The notes: generated by a model not told the origin, from the letters alone. DNA of 28,962 nucleotides from CAZMHJ01 sp964566075 (GCA_964566075.1 CAZMHJ010000011.1:1-28962), one strand, 5' to 3'. Shown: positions 14,312-21,725, counted from the stretch's first letter. A program made the numbers and translations.

Positions 14312-14812
14312 ATGAAAAAGAAGATACATTCTATCAGCAAACCAAAAGCAGCGCTTATGTTGGGGCTCATTATAGTTGCTCTCTCGGGAACTTTCGTCTG
14401 TGCGAACATAATTATCAATAAAAAACATCAGGTTGCAAATCTCACTGACGTTCTTGGTTCTTCATCAAATAGTTATTACGACGTAAAAGTGCTTGGTCAC
14501 CAAACAAATGCTTCATCAGGTGCAGACGGCACAGCTTTTACACGTGTAACGACCCAAATGGGTGTAACAAACAAGACGAATACAACGTTACAAATAGCAC
14601 CTGGCCTACAGGTATTTTTAACCAGTAATACGGGGACTATTTATCCAATAACAGCTCGTTACCTAACGCCAGGTGTTGTTTTGGGCGGTGAACTCGCTGC
14701 TAATAGCTACATGTTATTAAATCTCGATTTTGACATTCCGCAAGCAGAGCAGCCTTCAACCATTACCTTCCAGCTGGATTTATCAAAACCAACCGTAACA
14801 ATCAAATTGTAA
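14312..14812 (+). CDS. Anchored DUF4352-type protein, second copy (166 aa)
   Basis: A membrane helix at residues 12-35 (KAALMLGLIIVALSGTFVCA) precedes a short polar spacer with DVLGSSSN (VLG at 47-49) and then a beta-rich domain: TRVTTQMGVTNKTNTTLQIA, GLQVFLTSNTGTIYPI and SYMLLNLDFDIPQAEQPS. It is a diverged relative of the genes before it and at 17329, so the operon carries three versions of the domain. The initiation region GTGAGGGTATATG is identical to that of the GH71 protein gene at 26092. It lies 19 bases after the previous gene and 12 before the next. Confidence 0.7.
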   Translation: MKKKIHSISKPKAALMLGLIIVALSGTFVCANIIINKKHQVANLTDVLGSSSNSYYDVKVLGHQTNASSGADGTAFTRVTTQMGVTNKTNTTLQIAPGLQVFLTSNTGTIYPITARYLTPGVVLGGELAANSYMLLNLDFDIPQAEQPSTITFQLDLSKPTVTIKL

Positions 14813-14824
14813 TCAGGAACAAAC

Positions 14825-17308
14825 ATGGATATTGACCCAATTGTCGTTGAAGTTAAACCGCCGAAAACGCCGTTTAAGCTTCCATTTAAAATGCCACAAT
14901 TTGGTAACCGTTCTACGAAAATTATTACCATTGTTTCTGCGGTGGTAATCATAGTAAGTATTATCATTTTTGCGGTATTTACGACGCTCGTGAATAATGA
15001 CACTTACAGAAAGAAACAAAACATCGTAACTGCTACTGACGAAATACGACAAAATGCATCTCCACAAGTGCTTGGTGCGGCGATCCCTGGAAATAGTGAA
15101 GTTCAAGGAAAAGGTGGCACCAGTGGTACAAACGCACCAGTTGTAACACTTTCTGCATCACAAGGTTCTGTCCAAAAAGGCTCCAAAGTAACACTTAAGT
15201 GGTCAACAACGAATAACCCTAAATCGTGTGTAGCAAGTGATGACTGGTCAGGCGCAAAACCAACATCTGGCAGTGAATCAAGTAGTAACTTAACACAGTC
15301 ACAAACGTATATGTTTACTTTGACCTGTAAAACAGATACAGGCACTGGTTATGCTACGGTGAGCGTGAGTGTAATCGAGCAAAGCGGTAGTGGTGTCGTT
15401 GGCCAGCCGGTTGTCCATATTTCTGCTGCAGATAGTCAGGTATTTGTTGGTCAAAAGACGAGCATTACATGGGATGCGTCAAACAACCCATCTAGCTGTG
15501 TTGCTAGCGGAGATTGGTCTGGCACAAAAGCAGCTAGCGGCAGTGTTACTGTTGGCCCACTAACAGCAGTTAAGCAGTATTCATTTGCGCTCAAATGCAC
15601 CAATAGCGCAGGCTATAGTCAAGTTTCGATACCCGTTTCTGCAATAGCACTACCACCAGACGTACCGGTGGTTTCGCTCGATTTTAACCCAGCCGGTCCC
15701 ATTGATAAAGGAACATCCGCAACCTTAATATGGTCTGCTACTAATAGCCCATCATCATGTTCAGCAAGCGGAGATTGGTCTGGCACAAAGGCGACAAGCG
15801 GATCGCAAAGCATCACCTTCAACACAGTAGGCACCTTTAACTACAAGCTTGATTGTACTAACGGTGGAGGCACTCAATACGAAATTGCCTCAATTACTGT
15901 GGTTAACCCACCACCATCAATTACTTCATTTACGGCTAGCCCAACCTCTGTTTATACTGGTAGTTCTTCGACATTATCATGGGCGGTTGCAAACAATACT
16001 GGTGCAACATGTTCAGCAAGCGGAGATTGGTCTGGCACAAAGGCCTCTGGTGCATCAAATAGCGCAAGTACCGGCGCACTCAACACGGCTAAGACATACA
16101 CATATTCGCTTACGTGTACTAATAGTTACGGATCGAGTGCAACTAAGACAGCTTCTGTCACTGCATCAGTGCAACCTGCTCCCGTAGTTACCTTAATTGC
16201 CGATTCTTATAGTGTGACTGCAGGGGGCAGTACTAATATACGGTGGTCTTCTACGAATTCACCATCAAGTTGTACAGCGTCTGGCAGCTGGTCAGGTGCT
16301 AAATCAACTACTGGAACAACGACTTCGAATGTCGTCTCGACCGGTGCCCTTGGAGCAGGCTCGTACACGTATAACCTGAGTTGTACTAACTCCAACCCAA
16401 CTCCAGGCACTGCGACAATAACCATCACGTCAAGTTCTGGTCCTGCTAGCAACCCGCCAGTTATAACGATTAGTCTCAGTCCTACCACTATTGCGACTGG
16501 TGCAAGCTCAACGCTGAGTTGGTCAGTAGCCAATACAACAGGTACGAGCTGTACGGCAAGCAATGCCTGGACCGGCGCACAAGGGTTAAGTGGTACGACT
16601 TCAACAGGTGTGAAGGGTACAGCAGGAACATTTACGTATACATTAACCTGTAGTAACAGTGCAGGTTCTGATACTAAATCTGCTGTGCTGACCGTTAATT
16701 CATTACCAACTGCTGCTATATCGTTGAGCGCCACGACAGCAGAAACGGGAACGAGCGTAACGCTAACATGGTCATCAACTAATACCAGTGGAGCAACACC
16801 TTGCACGGCGAGTGGCGGTTGGTCAGGCACAAAAGCGGCAAGTGGCTCGACGGCAATTACCGTTCCAGCACCCGCAAGCCCAACATCAGCTTCGCCAACA
16901 GGCACGACGACCTATACGGTAACTTGTACCAACGCTTCCGGCTCTGCAAATCAAAGTGTGACACTTACCTCGGCATATTGTTATCAAGGTGGATCAGTGC
17001 GTACTCCTTGCTATGGACCGACTACAATGGCAACACATGCAACAGCGGGTGCATGCTGGAACTATTGGACAAATACAACTGGGACGATACTTACAAAGGT
17101 ATACAACATAGCTAGCTTTAATTCAGTACATTCAGGTAAGGGGTCTGTAACGCTTAATACCACAGCGCTGTGCGGAAATAAACCTCTTAATTGGTCTTTG
17201 CCTGGATATCCATCGAACAGTAAGCACAACTCGGTTATTCAAAATAACAGCCAAGGTACTTTAAATGGCTACGCTGTCGGCTATTACGACGCTAATAGTC
17301 CGAACTAG
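14825..17308 (+). CDS. Surface protein: membrane anchor, seven Ig-like repeats, C-terminal cytochrome b5-like domain (827 aa)
   Basis: Residues 31-55 are a membrane helix after a Pro/Lys-rich cytoplasmic tail, followed by QVLGAAIPG (VLG 82-84). Seven Ig-like modules lie at about 104-183, 195-272, 280-360, 363-448, 452-536, 544-624 and 627-715. Each carries a first cysteine in (S/T)C.AS..W(S/T)GAK-like sequence and a second in Y...L.C.N, so each can hold one disulfide. Residues 718-822 repeat the b5-like domain of the 262-residue protein: MATHATAGACWNYW, KVYNIASFNSVHSGKGSV, ALCGNKPLNW, with H769 and H801 as candidate heme ligands. The repeats would lift this domain roughly tens of nanometres from the membrane. 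Repeats 3 and 4 share 37 identical bases, showing recent duplication or gene conversion. Function as an electron-carrying stalk is inference. Confidence 0.75.
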   Translation: MDIDPIVVEVKPPKTPFKLPFKMPQFGNRSTKIITIVSAVVIIVSIIIFAVFTTLVNNDTYRKKQNIVTATDEIRQNASPQVLGAAIPGNSEVQGKGGTSGTNAPVVTLSASQGSVQKGSKVTLKWSTTNNPKSCVASDDWSGAKPTSGSESSSNLTQSQTYMFTLTCKTDTGTGYATVSVSVIEQSGSGVVGQPVVHISAADSQVFVGQKTSITWDASNNPSSCVASGDWSGTKAASGSVTVGPLTAVKQYSFALKCTNSAGYSQVSIPVSAIALPPDVPVVSLDFNPAGPIDKGTSATLIWSATNSPSSCSASGDWSGTKATSGSQSITFNTVGTFNYKLDCTNGGGTQYEIASITVVNPPPSITSFTASPTSVYTGSSSTLSWAVANNTGATCSASGDWSGTKASGASNSASTGALNTAKTYTYSLTCTNSYGSSATKTASVTASVQPAPVVTLIADSYSVTAGGSTNIRWSSTNSPSSCTASGSWSGAKSTTGTTTSNVVSTGALGAGSYTYNLSCTNSNPTPGTATITITSSSGPASNPPVITISLSPTTIATGASSTLSWSVANTTGTSCTASNAWTGAQGLSGTTSTGVKGTAGTFTYTLTCSNSAGSDTKSAVLTVNSLPTAAISLSATTAETGTSVTLTWSSTNTSGATPCTASGGWSGTKAASGSTAITVPAPASPTSASPTGTTTYTVTCTNASGSANQSVTLTSAYCYQGGSVRTPCYGPTTMATHATAGACWNYWTNTTGTILTKVYNIASFNSVHSGKGSVTLNTTALCGNKPLNWSLPGYPSNSKHNSVIQNNSQGTLNGYAVGYYDANSPN
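15506..16044 (+). repeat. Near-identical DNA repeats within Ig modules 2-4
   Basis: A 37-base stretch is identical at 15756-15792 and 16008-16044. Its central 23 bases recur at 15506-15528. They encode the SGDWSGTK core of adjacent Ig modules. Such identity at synonymous positions points to recent duplication or conversion and is a place where repeat number may vary between strains. Confidence 0.85.
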
Positions 17309-17328
17309 AACTAAGGATAGGAATAAAC

Positions 17329-17856
17329 ATGGCGATTTATAAAAAAGCTAAAATAATAATGATAACTATTGGCTTACTTGTTATATTGACTATTTTTACG
17401 ACTGCCGTGATTGGTGCTACCAATAAAAAAGATACCCAAAAAGACGCAGCTTCGATGGCCTATATCCTTGGGAGCTCACAAACAGCAATGACCGATGAGT
17501 ACACTGTCACAATTAATAAAGTGACAAAAAACGATAGTAAGGATTATGCGTTTGGATATGACAATGAAAAAGACACCATGCTCATTGTTGACGTAACTAT
17601 CAGAAATAGAACAAGTTTACCACAAACCCTTGCTCCTTCTGTGCAATTCTATCTACGGACTTCAGATGGTCTTACGTTTGCGATGCACCCAAGTATGTTT
17701 GTATCTAATCCATTACAATTTGAGCAAGTTGCTTCGGGTACCACTGCAAGTGGTCAAATCTCATTTGTTATTCCAAAAACAATTACAAGGCCACTCTTGT
17801 ATGTTGATTTAGGCTGGAATAATCGCGTTCCAGTTGTGTACGATATTTTACATTAG
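17329..17856 (+). CDS. Anchored DUF4352-type protein, third copy (175 aa)
   Basis: A membrane helix (residues 8-30, KIIMITIGLLVILTIFTTAV) is followed by YILGSSQTAM (ILG 46-48) and a well-formed DUF4352-like domain: DTMLIVDVTIRNRTSLPQTL, SVQFYLRTSDGLTFAM and SGQISFVIPKTITRPLLYVD. Length and layout match the gene at 14312. It is the last gene of the redox operon, starting 20 bases after the 827-residue surface protein, and its stop lies one base from the stop of the convergent J-domain gene, leaving no room for a separate terminator. Confidence 0.78.
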   Translation: MAIYKKAKIIMITIGLLVILTIFTTAVIGATNKKDTQKDAASMAYILGSSQTAMTDEYTVTINKVTKNDSKDYAFGYDNEKDTMLIVDVTIRNRTSLPQTLAPSVQFYLRTSDGLTFAMHPSMFVSNPLQFEQVASGTTASGQISFVIPKTITRPLLYVDLGWNNRVPVVYDILH

Positions 17857-17857
17857 A

Positions 17858-18406
17858 TTAGCGGTAGTTTGTTACGTTGTGTTGCTTCGGGGTTTGTTCG
17901 ATTGTTGAGCCGTTTGCTGGCCGTGGCTGTATATCAATGGTTGGGGTAGGGTTAACATTACCTGGTTGGACGACCGCGTTATTGGTAGCCCTCGTAAAAT
18001 AGCGATTAGCGATAGGTGTTAAAATCGTTACCAAAACAATTGCAATTGGTATGGCGAGTACATACGCAAAAAAGATTGCCCAGCCATTCGTTTGCTCTGT
18101 TTCAACCCGTGATGAGTATGCACGTTGCTTTTTTGAATTTGTCTGGCTGCTAGACTCTCTTGGTTCTCGCCAAATGGTGTTATCTTCGACCGCCTGGTTG
18201 GTTGGTGGAGTATAAAAGTGTCGCTTAACGGGGTCAGACAAAACAGCATATGCCTCGTTAATACGAGACATAATGCGCTCATCACCTCCTGGCGTGTCTG
18301 GGTGGTATGTTTTACTGAGCTGTCGGTATCGAAGCTTAATTTCAGCAATCGTCGCCTTTTCGTCGACACCCAACACCTGATAATAGTCTACGTTACCTCC
18401 ACGCAT
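17858..18406 (-). CDS. Membrane-anchored J-domain (DnaJ-like) protein (182 aa)
   Basis: Residues 7-65 are a J domain: DYYQVLGVDEKATIAEIKLR, RQLSKTYHPDTPGGDE and INEAYAVLSDPVKRHFY, with the HPD triad at 35-37 that stimulates DnaK ATPase. After a polar linker comes one membrane helix (109-131, WAIFFAYVLAIPIAIVLVTI) and a Pro/Asn/Thr-rich tail. There is no Gly/Phe region or zinc finger, so this is a specialised type III J protein that would recruit DnaK to the inner face of the membrane, perhaps for exported clients. On the minus strand TATACT lies eight bases before the ATG, so the message is close to leaderless, though AAGG overlaps the leader. Confidence 0.88.
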   Translation of the reverse strand: MRGGNVDYYQVLGVDEKATIAEIKLRYRQLSKTYHPDTPGGDERIMSRINEAYAVLSDPVKRHFYTPPTNQAVEDNTIWREPRESSSQTNSKKQRAYSSRVETEQTNGWAIFFAYVLAIPIAIVLVTILTPIANRYFTRATNNAVVQPGNVNPTPTIDIQPRPANGSTIEQTPKQHNVTNYR

Positions 18407-18414
18407 TACCTTAT

Positions 18415-18420
18415 AGTATA
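18415..18420 (-). promoter_or_regulatory. -10 element of the J-domain gene
   Basis: TATACT on the minus strand (18420-18415) ends eight bases before the ATG at 18406, implying a leader of one or two bases at most. Confidence 0.55.
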
Positions 18421-18473
18421 CCGTGTTTCTATGCCGATTATGATAATTATTTACGAATATGTCACCAGTACGC

Positions 18474-18499
18474 TATGCTTGTAGCATACGATAAGGAGG
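18474..18499 (+). promoter_or_regulatory. Inverted repeat and ribosome binding site before the holin-family gene
   Basis: TATGCT (18474-18479) and AGCATA (18482-18487) form a six-base perfect inverted repeat three bases apart. TATGCT may be the -10. AAGGAGG at 18493-18499 is a strong ribosome binding site for the ATG at 18504. The palindrome could be an operator, which is speculative. Confidence 0.4.
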
Positions 18500-18503
18500 G
18501 TCC

Positions 18504-18893
18504 ATGCTTCGGTTGTTAGCATCAATAGTAGTACGTTTGATTGCAAATGCATTTGGGTTGTTTATGGCAAGTGTTTTACTGAGTGGCTTCAGTATTAACG
18601 GCATTGCTTTTATTACGGCGGTGCTAATATTTACAATCGCTGAAGTTGTGCTTGATCCATTAATACTTAAGATAGCACTTACCAGTGTACCTGCACTTCG
18701 TGGTGGCGTCGCATTAGTCACGACACTTGTTGGTCTCATTATTACTGATGTTATTTCGAGTGGGCTAACAATAAACGGCTTAAGTACCTGGGTTCTTTCA
18801 ACGCTAATTGTATGGCTCGCCGCGGTTATAGCAATAATTGTATTGCCACTGTTTGTATTTAAAAAGACACTCGAAAAAGCAAAGCAAAACTAA
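18504..18893 (+). CDS. Phage holin family IV-like membrane protein (129 aa)
   Basis: A four-helix membrane protein of the PF04020 type (mycobacterial-type holin superfamily IV by name, but common as a chromosomal gene of unknown role). Helices are at about 5-26, 34-56, 68-86 and 92-118. The family pattern LLSGFSINGIAFITAVLIFT, LDPLILKIALTSVPALRGGV and SGLTINGLSTWVLSTLIVWL shows the repeated G(F/L)(S/T)INGxxT segment after helices 1 and 3. The C-terminus is basic (KKTLEKAKQN). AAGGAGG fixes the start. Nothing phage-related surrounds it, so lysis is unlikely. Its stop overlaps the stop of the convergent CAP gene. Confidence 0.82.
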   Translation: MLRLLASIVVRLIANAFGLFMASVLLSGFSINGIAFITAVLIFTIAEVVLDPLILKIALTSVPALRGGVALVTTLVGLIITDVISSGLTINGLSTWVLSTLIVWLAAVIAIIVLPLFVFKKTLEKAKQN

Positions 18894-19519
18894 CAAGCGT
18901 CAATTGCTGTGTCGTGACGCGTACCAACGTGCATAACAATGACCGATACTCCTGTTTGACCCAGAAATTCATTAGCACGTGTGGTAGCAATGCCGATGTC
19001 ACAGTATTTTGGACTCATCATTACCGCGTAGTGGTCGGGACTTTCAAGCCATGCATCAATCACTGCTTGCTCATCTTTATAGTCTGCTTTGGCAAGATTT
19101 TCTCCGGCTGTCTGATAATTGTAGCTACTGTCAGTCATAAAATCCCACGGTTGCTTGTTTGTGGGTGACGTATGCGCAAAATAATTTTGTGCAACCATAT
19201 CCTTTAATTTTGCTTTTGCGCTTTTTTCAAGTTCGCTATTATGCTTGAGTGGTTTTAACCCATGAGCTTGACGGGCATTGTTAACATACTGCTCAACAAA
19301 GTAAGGGTTCAATGTATCTGATGAAATTACGTTATTTTGTATAGTGCTGGTGATGTCGTCGAATGCCGTGCGAGTCGGCCCATACTTAATAACATTTTTT
19401 GCTGACAAACTAACACGTTCGTATCGCCATCTGCCTATGTACACTGCAAATATTAAAATTGCAGTAACAACCGCAGTTGCTATAGTTATTTCTATTATTT
19501 GTTTGAGCCACGGTTTCAT
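18890..19519 (-). CDS. Membrane-anchored CAP-domain (SCP/PR1-like) protein (209 aa)
   Basis: A helix at residues 8-29 (IIEITIATAVVTAILIFAVY) anchors or exports the protein. Residues 73-200 are a CAP domain: NARQAHGLKPLKHNSELEKS, NYFAHTSPTNKQPWDFM, AGENLA, WLESPDHYAVMMSPKYCDIG. The CAP cavity residues are present as H116, E140, E159 and H163, so the usual metal or small-ligand pocket may be intact. Bacterial CAP proteins act outside the cell, but their chemistry is mostly unknown. The gene is convergent with the holin-family gene (stops overlap) and its promoter is an extended -10, TGCTATAGT, ending 11 bases before the ATG. Confidence 0.88.
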   Translation of the reverse strand: MKPWLKQIIEITIATAVVTAILIFAVYIGRWRYERVSLSAKNVIKYGPTRTAFDDITSTIQNNVISSDTLNPYFVEQYVNNARQAHGLKPLKHNSELEKSAKAKLKDMVAQNYFAHTSPTNKQPWDFMTDSSYNYQTAGENLAKADYKDEQAVIDAWLESPDHYAVMMSPKYCDIGIATTRANEFLGQTGVSVIVMHVGTRHDTAIDAC

Positions 19520-19530
19520 AATCTGTACTG

Positions 19531-19539
19531 ACTATAGCA
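19531..19539 (-). promoter_or_regulatory. Extended -10 of the CAP gene
   Basis: On the minus strand TGCTATAGT places TATAGT at 19536-19531, 11 bases before the ATG at 19519. The leader would be about four bases. Confidence 0.5.
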
Positions 19540-19563
19540 TCATAAGTGTGCTAAAAAAATCTA

Positions 19564-19592
19564 TTGACTTGGCTTTTTTGTGAGCATATAGT
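19564..19592 (+). promoter_or_regulatory. Promoter of a candidate small RNA
   Basis: TTGACT (19564-19569), a 17-base spacer and TATAGT (19587-19592). RNA would start near 19599 on the plus strand, where no protein gene follows. Confidence 0.6.
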
Positions 19593-19598
19593 AAAACG

Positions 19599-19685
19599 TA
19601 GCCACTGTGAGGTGGCTCGTAACCAATAACCTGATTTATCAGGCTCGGTTACCCCAAAAAGAGAGCCCTTTGTGGCTCTCTTTTT
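19599..19685 (+). ncRNA. Candidate small structured RNA (about 87 bases)
   Basis: The interval runs from a good promoter to a good terminator on the same strand and holds no convincing coding frame. Three structures can be drawn. The first is AGCCAC/GTGGCT (19600-19605 with 19612-19617) at the very 5' end. The second is a two-tier hairpin, GTAACC (19619-19624) with GGTTAC (19647-19652), enclosing CCTGA/TCAGG (19630-19634 with 19639-19643). The third is the terminator stem at 19661-19680. I do not recognise it as 4.5S, 6S, tmRNA or a known riboswitch. The 3' end overlaps the end of the DUF2127 gene on the other strand, so an antisense role is possible. Confidence 0.5.
19656..19685. terminator. 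Bidirectional intrinsic terminator
   Basis: GAGAGCC (19661-19667) pairs with GGCTCTC (19674-19680), with five A before and five T after, so it can end the plus-strand small RNA as well as the minus-strand guaB1-DUF2127 unit. Confidence 0.88.
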
Positions 19686-20136
19686 ATTGCGTTTCTTTTG
19701 CGTCAGATTCATTGCTAATAGCGTGTTTCTTTGCGCGGTGTTTTTTATATTCGAGCCAGGTGAGCCAAACGACGAATATGTCGAAAATCGTTAAAAAGGT
19801 GAACCCCCATGTAAAACGTACAAAAATCATATGATACAACTGGTATACAATAAATAACCCTAAAAAGCCTATCATCCAAGGGTATGCCCAGAGTTTTTGG
19901 CGTAAGAGGGCAATCACAATAAAAAGCTTAATGGCGCCATGAGATAGTAAATAGATAGCTCCGTATATTGTTATATGGGTTGATATCTCGTGGTTATAGT
20001 GCAAGCTGTGTGCCCAGTTATTGAGCGTATTAACAGGTATGACTAACAATAATAAGCCCACTAATAGCTGAAAAAACCCATCTATACCCTTAAGGGCAAT
20101 ACTCGTGTAAAAAGCTTTGTCCAGTATGTTGGTCAT
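19684..20136 (-). CDS. DUF2127-like membrane protein (150 aa)
   Basis: A four-helix membrane protein with DUF2127 features: FYTSIALKGIDGFFQLLVG near the N-terminus (the family's KG.DG pattern), helices at about 15-38, 55-78, 86-105 and 108-128, and a basic, charged tail (LEYKKHRAKKHAISNESDAK). The function of the family is unknown. It starts five bases after the stop of the guaB1 gene without its own promoter, so it is co-transcribed with that enzyme. Its stop lies inside the T-run of the bidirectional terminator. Confidence 0.78.
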   Translation of the reverse strand: MTNILDKAFYTSIALKGIDGFFQLLVGLLLLVIPVNTLNNWAHSLHYNHEISTHITIYGAIYLLSHGAIKLFIVIALLRQKLWAYPWMIGFLGLFIVYQLYHMIFVRFTWGFTFLTIFDIFVVWLTWLEYKKHRAKKHAISNESDAKETQ

Positions 20137-20141
20137 AACTG

Positions 20142-21584
20142 TTACCAGCTCGAGGGCACAGGGAGACCTTCGCTATAGCCCGAAGCTGTTTGAATGCCCA
20201 CCACTGCTTTATCTTGAAATTCTTCAATCGTACGAGCCCCAGCATAGGTCATGCTACTGCGAACCCCCGCCACAATGTGGTCAATAATATCTTCTACTCC
20301 AGACATATGAGGATTCAGATACAGTCGTGAGGCACTTATGCCTTCTTCGAACAGTTCTTTTTTTGCTCTATCGTACGAATTTTGCTGTTCGTTACGTCCG
20401 CGCACAGCTCTGCGACTTGCCATACCATAATTCTCTTTATATAAGCGTCCGTCTGCATCCTGGAGCATATCGGCAGCACTTTCATAGGTGCCAGCAAACC
20501 AGCTGCCAAACATAACATTACTTGCGCCTGCAGCCAAGGCAAGTGCCACATCACGCGGATGACGAATACCACCGTCGGCCCAAATGTGTGCACCATGTTT
20601 TTTTGCTTCGGCAGCACATTCAAGTACTGCGCTAAACTGAGGTCTGCCGACACCCGTCATCATACGGGTCGTACACATTGCGCCAGGGCCAATACCAACC
20701 TTTACAATATTTGCTCCTGCTGCAATAAGATCACGTGTTGCGTCTGCAGTTGCCACATTTCCGGCAACAATGGTTATATTCGACCCAAGACTTTTACGGA
20801 CAGATTTAATTGCGCTGAGCATTTTTGCTTGATGGCCGTGGGCGGTATCAATGACAATAACAGTTACACCGAGTTTTACAAGCTCACAGGCCCGGGCAGC
20901 TGGATCACCGTTGATTCCAATTGCTGCAGCAACAGATAATTTACCATCAGCATCGAGGGTTGGTTGGTATAAATCACTGCGCAACGCACCTTTTTGCGTA
21001 AGGGCTCCAACTAACATGCCTTCATCATCGACAACGGGTGCCATGAAAAGTCGTTCGGCTTCGAGCTTTTCGTATGCTTCTTTAGAAGTAATCGTCTGGG
21101 GTAGGGTAAAGACATTTTTTGACATTACTTTATGTAAACGAGTAAACCTATCAAGACCATCTGCATCACGTTCGGTAAATATACCAATCGGTTTGCGATT
21201 TTCGTCAATTACGATAACTGCCTTGTGTGAGCGCTTATGTATCAAATCAAGTGCTTTTGCAATCGTATCGTCTGGGCCAAGTGTAACGGGTGTTTCGTAC
21301 AGGAGATTGGCCTTTTTAACATAGGCGACGTTTTTGGTAATAATGTCCATCGGTACGTCTTGCGGCAAAACAACGAGCCCACCACGTCGTGCAACGGTTT
21401 CAGCCATGCGTTTACCGGCAACAGCATTCATATTAGCCACCACTATTGGTATGGTTGTACCAATAGCGTCAGGTGTCTCTAGTGTAACTTCAAAGCGAGA
21501 TTCTATATCGCTCAACTGCGGTACCATAAAGACGTCACTATAGGTTAAGTTATAACTAATTGGGTTTGTCTCTAAAAACTTCAT
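20142..21584 (-). CDS. guaB1: GuaB1-type IMPDH-family enzyme with CBS domains, probable GMP reductase (480 aa)
   Basis: The barrel of the IMP dehydrogenase/GMP reductase family, with two CBS domains at about 98-150 and 152-205. The catalytic loop is VKVGIGPGAMCTTRMMTG with C304. Other hallmarks are TIPIVVANMNAVAGKRMAET, ADGGIRHPRDVALALAAGAS and a C-terminus ending GLPVPSSW. These match the actinobacterial GuaB1 subgroup and not classical GuaB; mycobacterial GuaB1 has been shown to be a GMP reductase (GMP to IMP, NADPH), with CBS domains sensing purine nucleotides. That assignment is therefore favoured over IMP dehydrogenase, but it rests on family resemblance seen by eye. It would serve purine salvage in an organism with limited synthesis. 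The promoter TATACT ends nine bases before the ATG. DUF2127 follows in the operon. Confidence 0.88.
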   Translation of the reverse strand: MKFLETNPISYNLTYSDVFMVPQLSDIESRFEVTLETPDAIGTTIPIVVANMNAVAGKRMAETVARRGGLVVLPQDVPMDIITKNVAYVKKANLLYETPVTLGPDDTIAKALDLIHKRSHKAVIVIDENRKPIGIFTERDADGLDRFTRLHKVMSKNVFTLPQTITSKEAYEKLEAERLFMAPVVDDEGMLVGALTQKGALRSDLYQPTLDADGKLSVAAAIGINGDPAARACELVKLGVTVIVIDTAHGHQAKMLSAIKSVRKSLGSNITIVAGNVATADATRDLIAAGANIVKVGIGPGAMCTTRMMTGVGRPQFSAVLECAAEAKKHGAHIWADGGIRHPRDVALALAAGASNVMFGSWFAGTYESAADMLQDADGRLYKENYGMASRRAVRGRNEQQNSYDRAKKELFEEGISASRLYLNPHMSGVEDIIDHIVAGVRSSMTYAGARTIEEFQDKAVVGIQTASGYSEGLPVPSSW

Positions 21585-21593
21585 TACGAATAC

Positions 21594-21599
21594 AGTATA
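21594..21599 (-). promoter_or_regulatory. -10 element of guaB1
   Basis: On the minus strand GCGTATACT places TATACT at 21599-21594, nine bases before the ATG at 21584. No ribosome binding site is present in the short leader. Confidence 0.6.
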
Positions 21600-21620
21600 C
21601 GCTAGCAGGCTTATAAAAAA

Positions 21621-21652
21621 TAATAGAGCCGAAAGGGTTCTCGGCTCTATTA
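21621..21652 (-). terminator. Intrinsic terminator upstream of guaB1
   Basis: A perfect 12-pair stem (21641-21652 with 21621-21632) is followed on the minus strand by TTTTTT. It ends something transcribed from 21650-21790 on the minus strand, not guaB1 itself. Confidence 0.85.
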
Positions 21653-21674
21653 ACGCGGGTTAATAAGTTGTGGT

Positions 21675-21725
21675 TTACGGCTTGGTTGCAGCGCACCAGT
21701 TGGAGTACGCGTGCAGTAGTTTCAT
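21675..21725 (-). CDS. Possible 16-residue micro-protein
   Basis: ATG at 21725 opens a 16-codon frame reading MKLLHAYSNWCAATKP and ending in TAA at 21677-21675. AAGGGGGTG, complementary to the 16S tail if one G-U pair is allowed, lies about five bases upstream. Position between a hairpin and a terminator resembles a leader peptide, but only one Trp and one Cys codon are present, so classical attenuation is not obvious. It may be chance. Confidence 0.25.
   Translation of the reverse strand: MKLLHAYSNWCAATKP

Noticed and set aside
16207..16905. A long open frame (232 codons) on the minus strand opposite the Ig repeats
   Set aside because: It lies fully inside the 827-codon surface protein gene, has repetitive low-complexity Val/Pro/Ala content mirroring the Ser/Thr-rich sense strand, and has no ribosome binding site or promoter.
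15506..16970. Regularly spaced repeated DNA that could suggest a CRISPR array
   Set aside because: The repeats are in frame, about 80-90 codons apart, degenerate, and encode Ig-like modules with paired cysteines.
18504..18893. A prophage remnant because of the holin-family gene
   Set aside because: No other phage genes, integrase or attachment sites are nearby, and members of this family are common non-phage membrane proteins.
19607..19834. A 75-codon plus frame through the small RNA region
   Set aside because: It runs through the intrinsic terminator and into the antisense of DUF2127, with no ribosome binding site.
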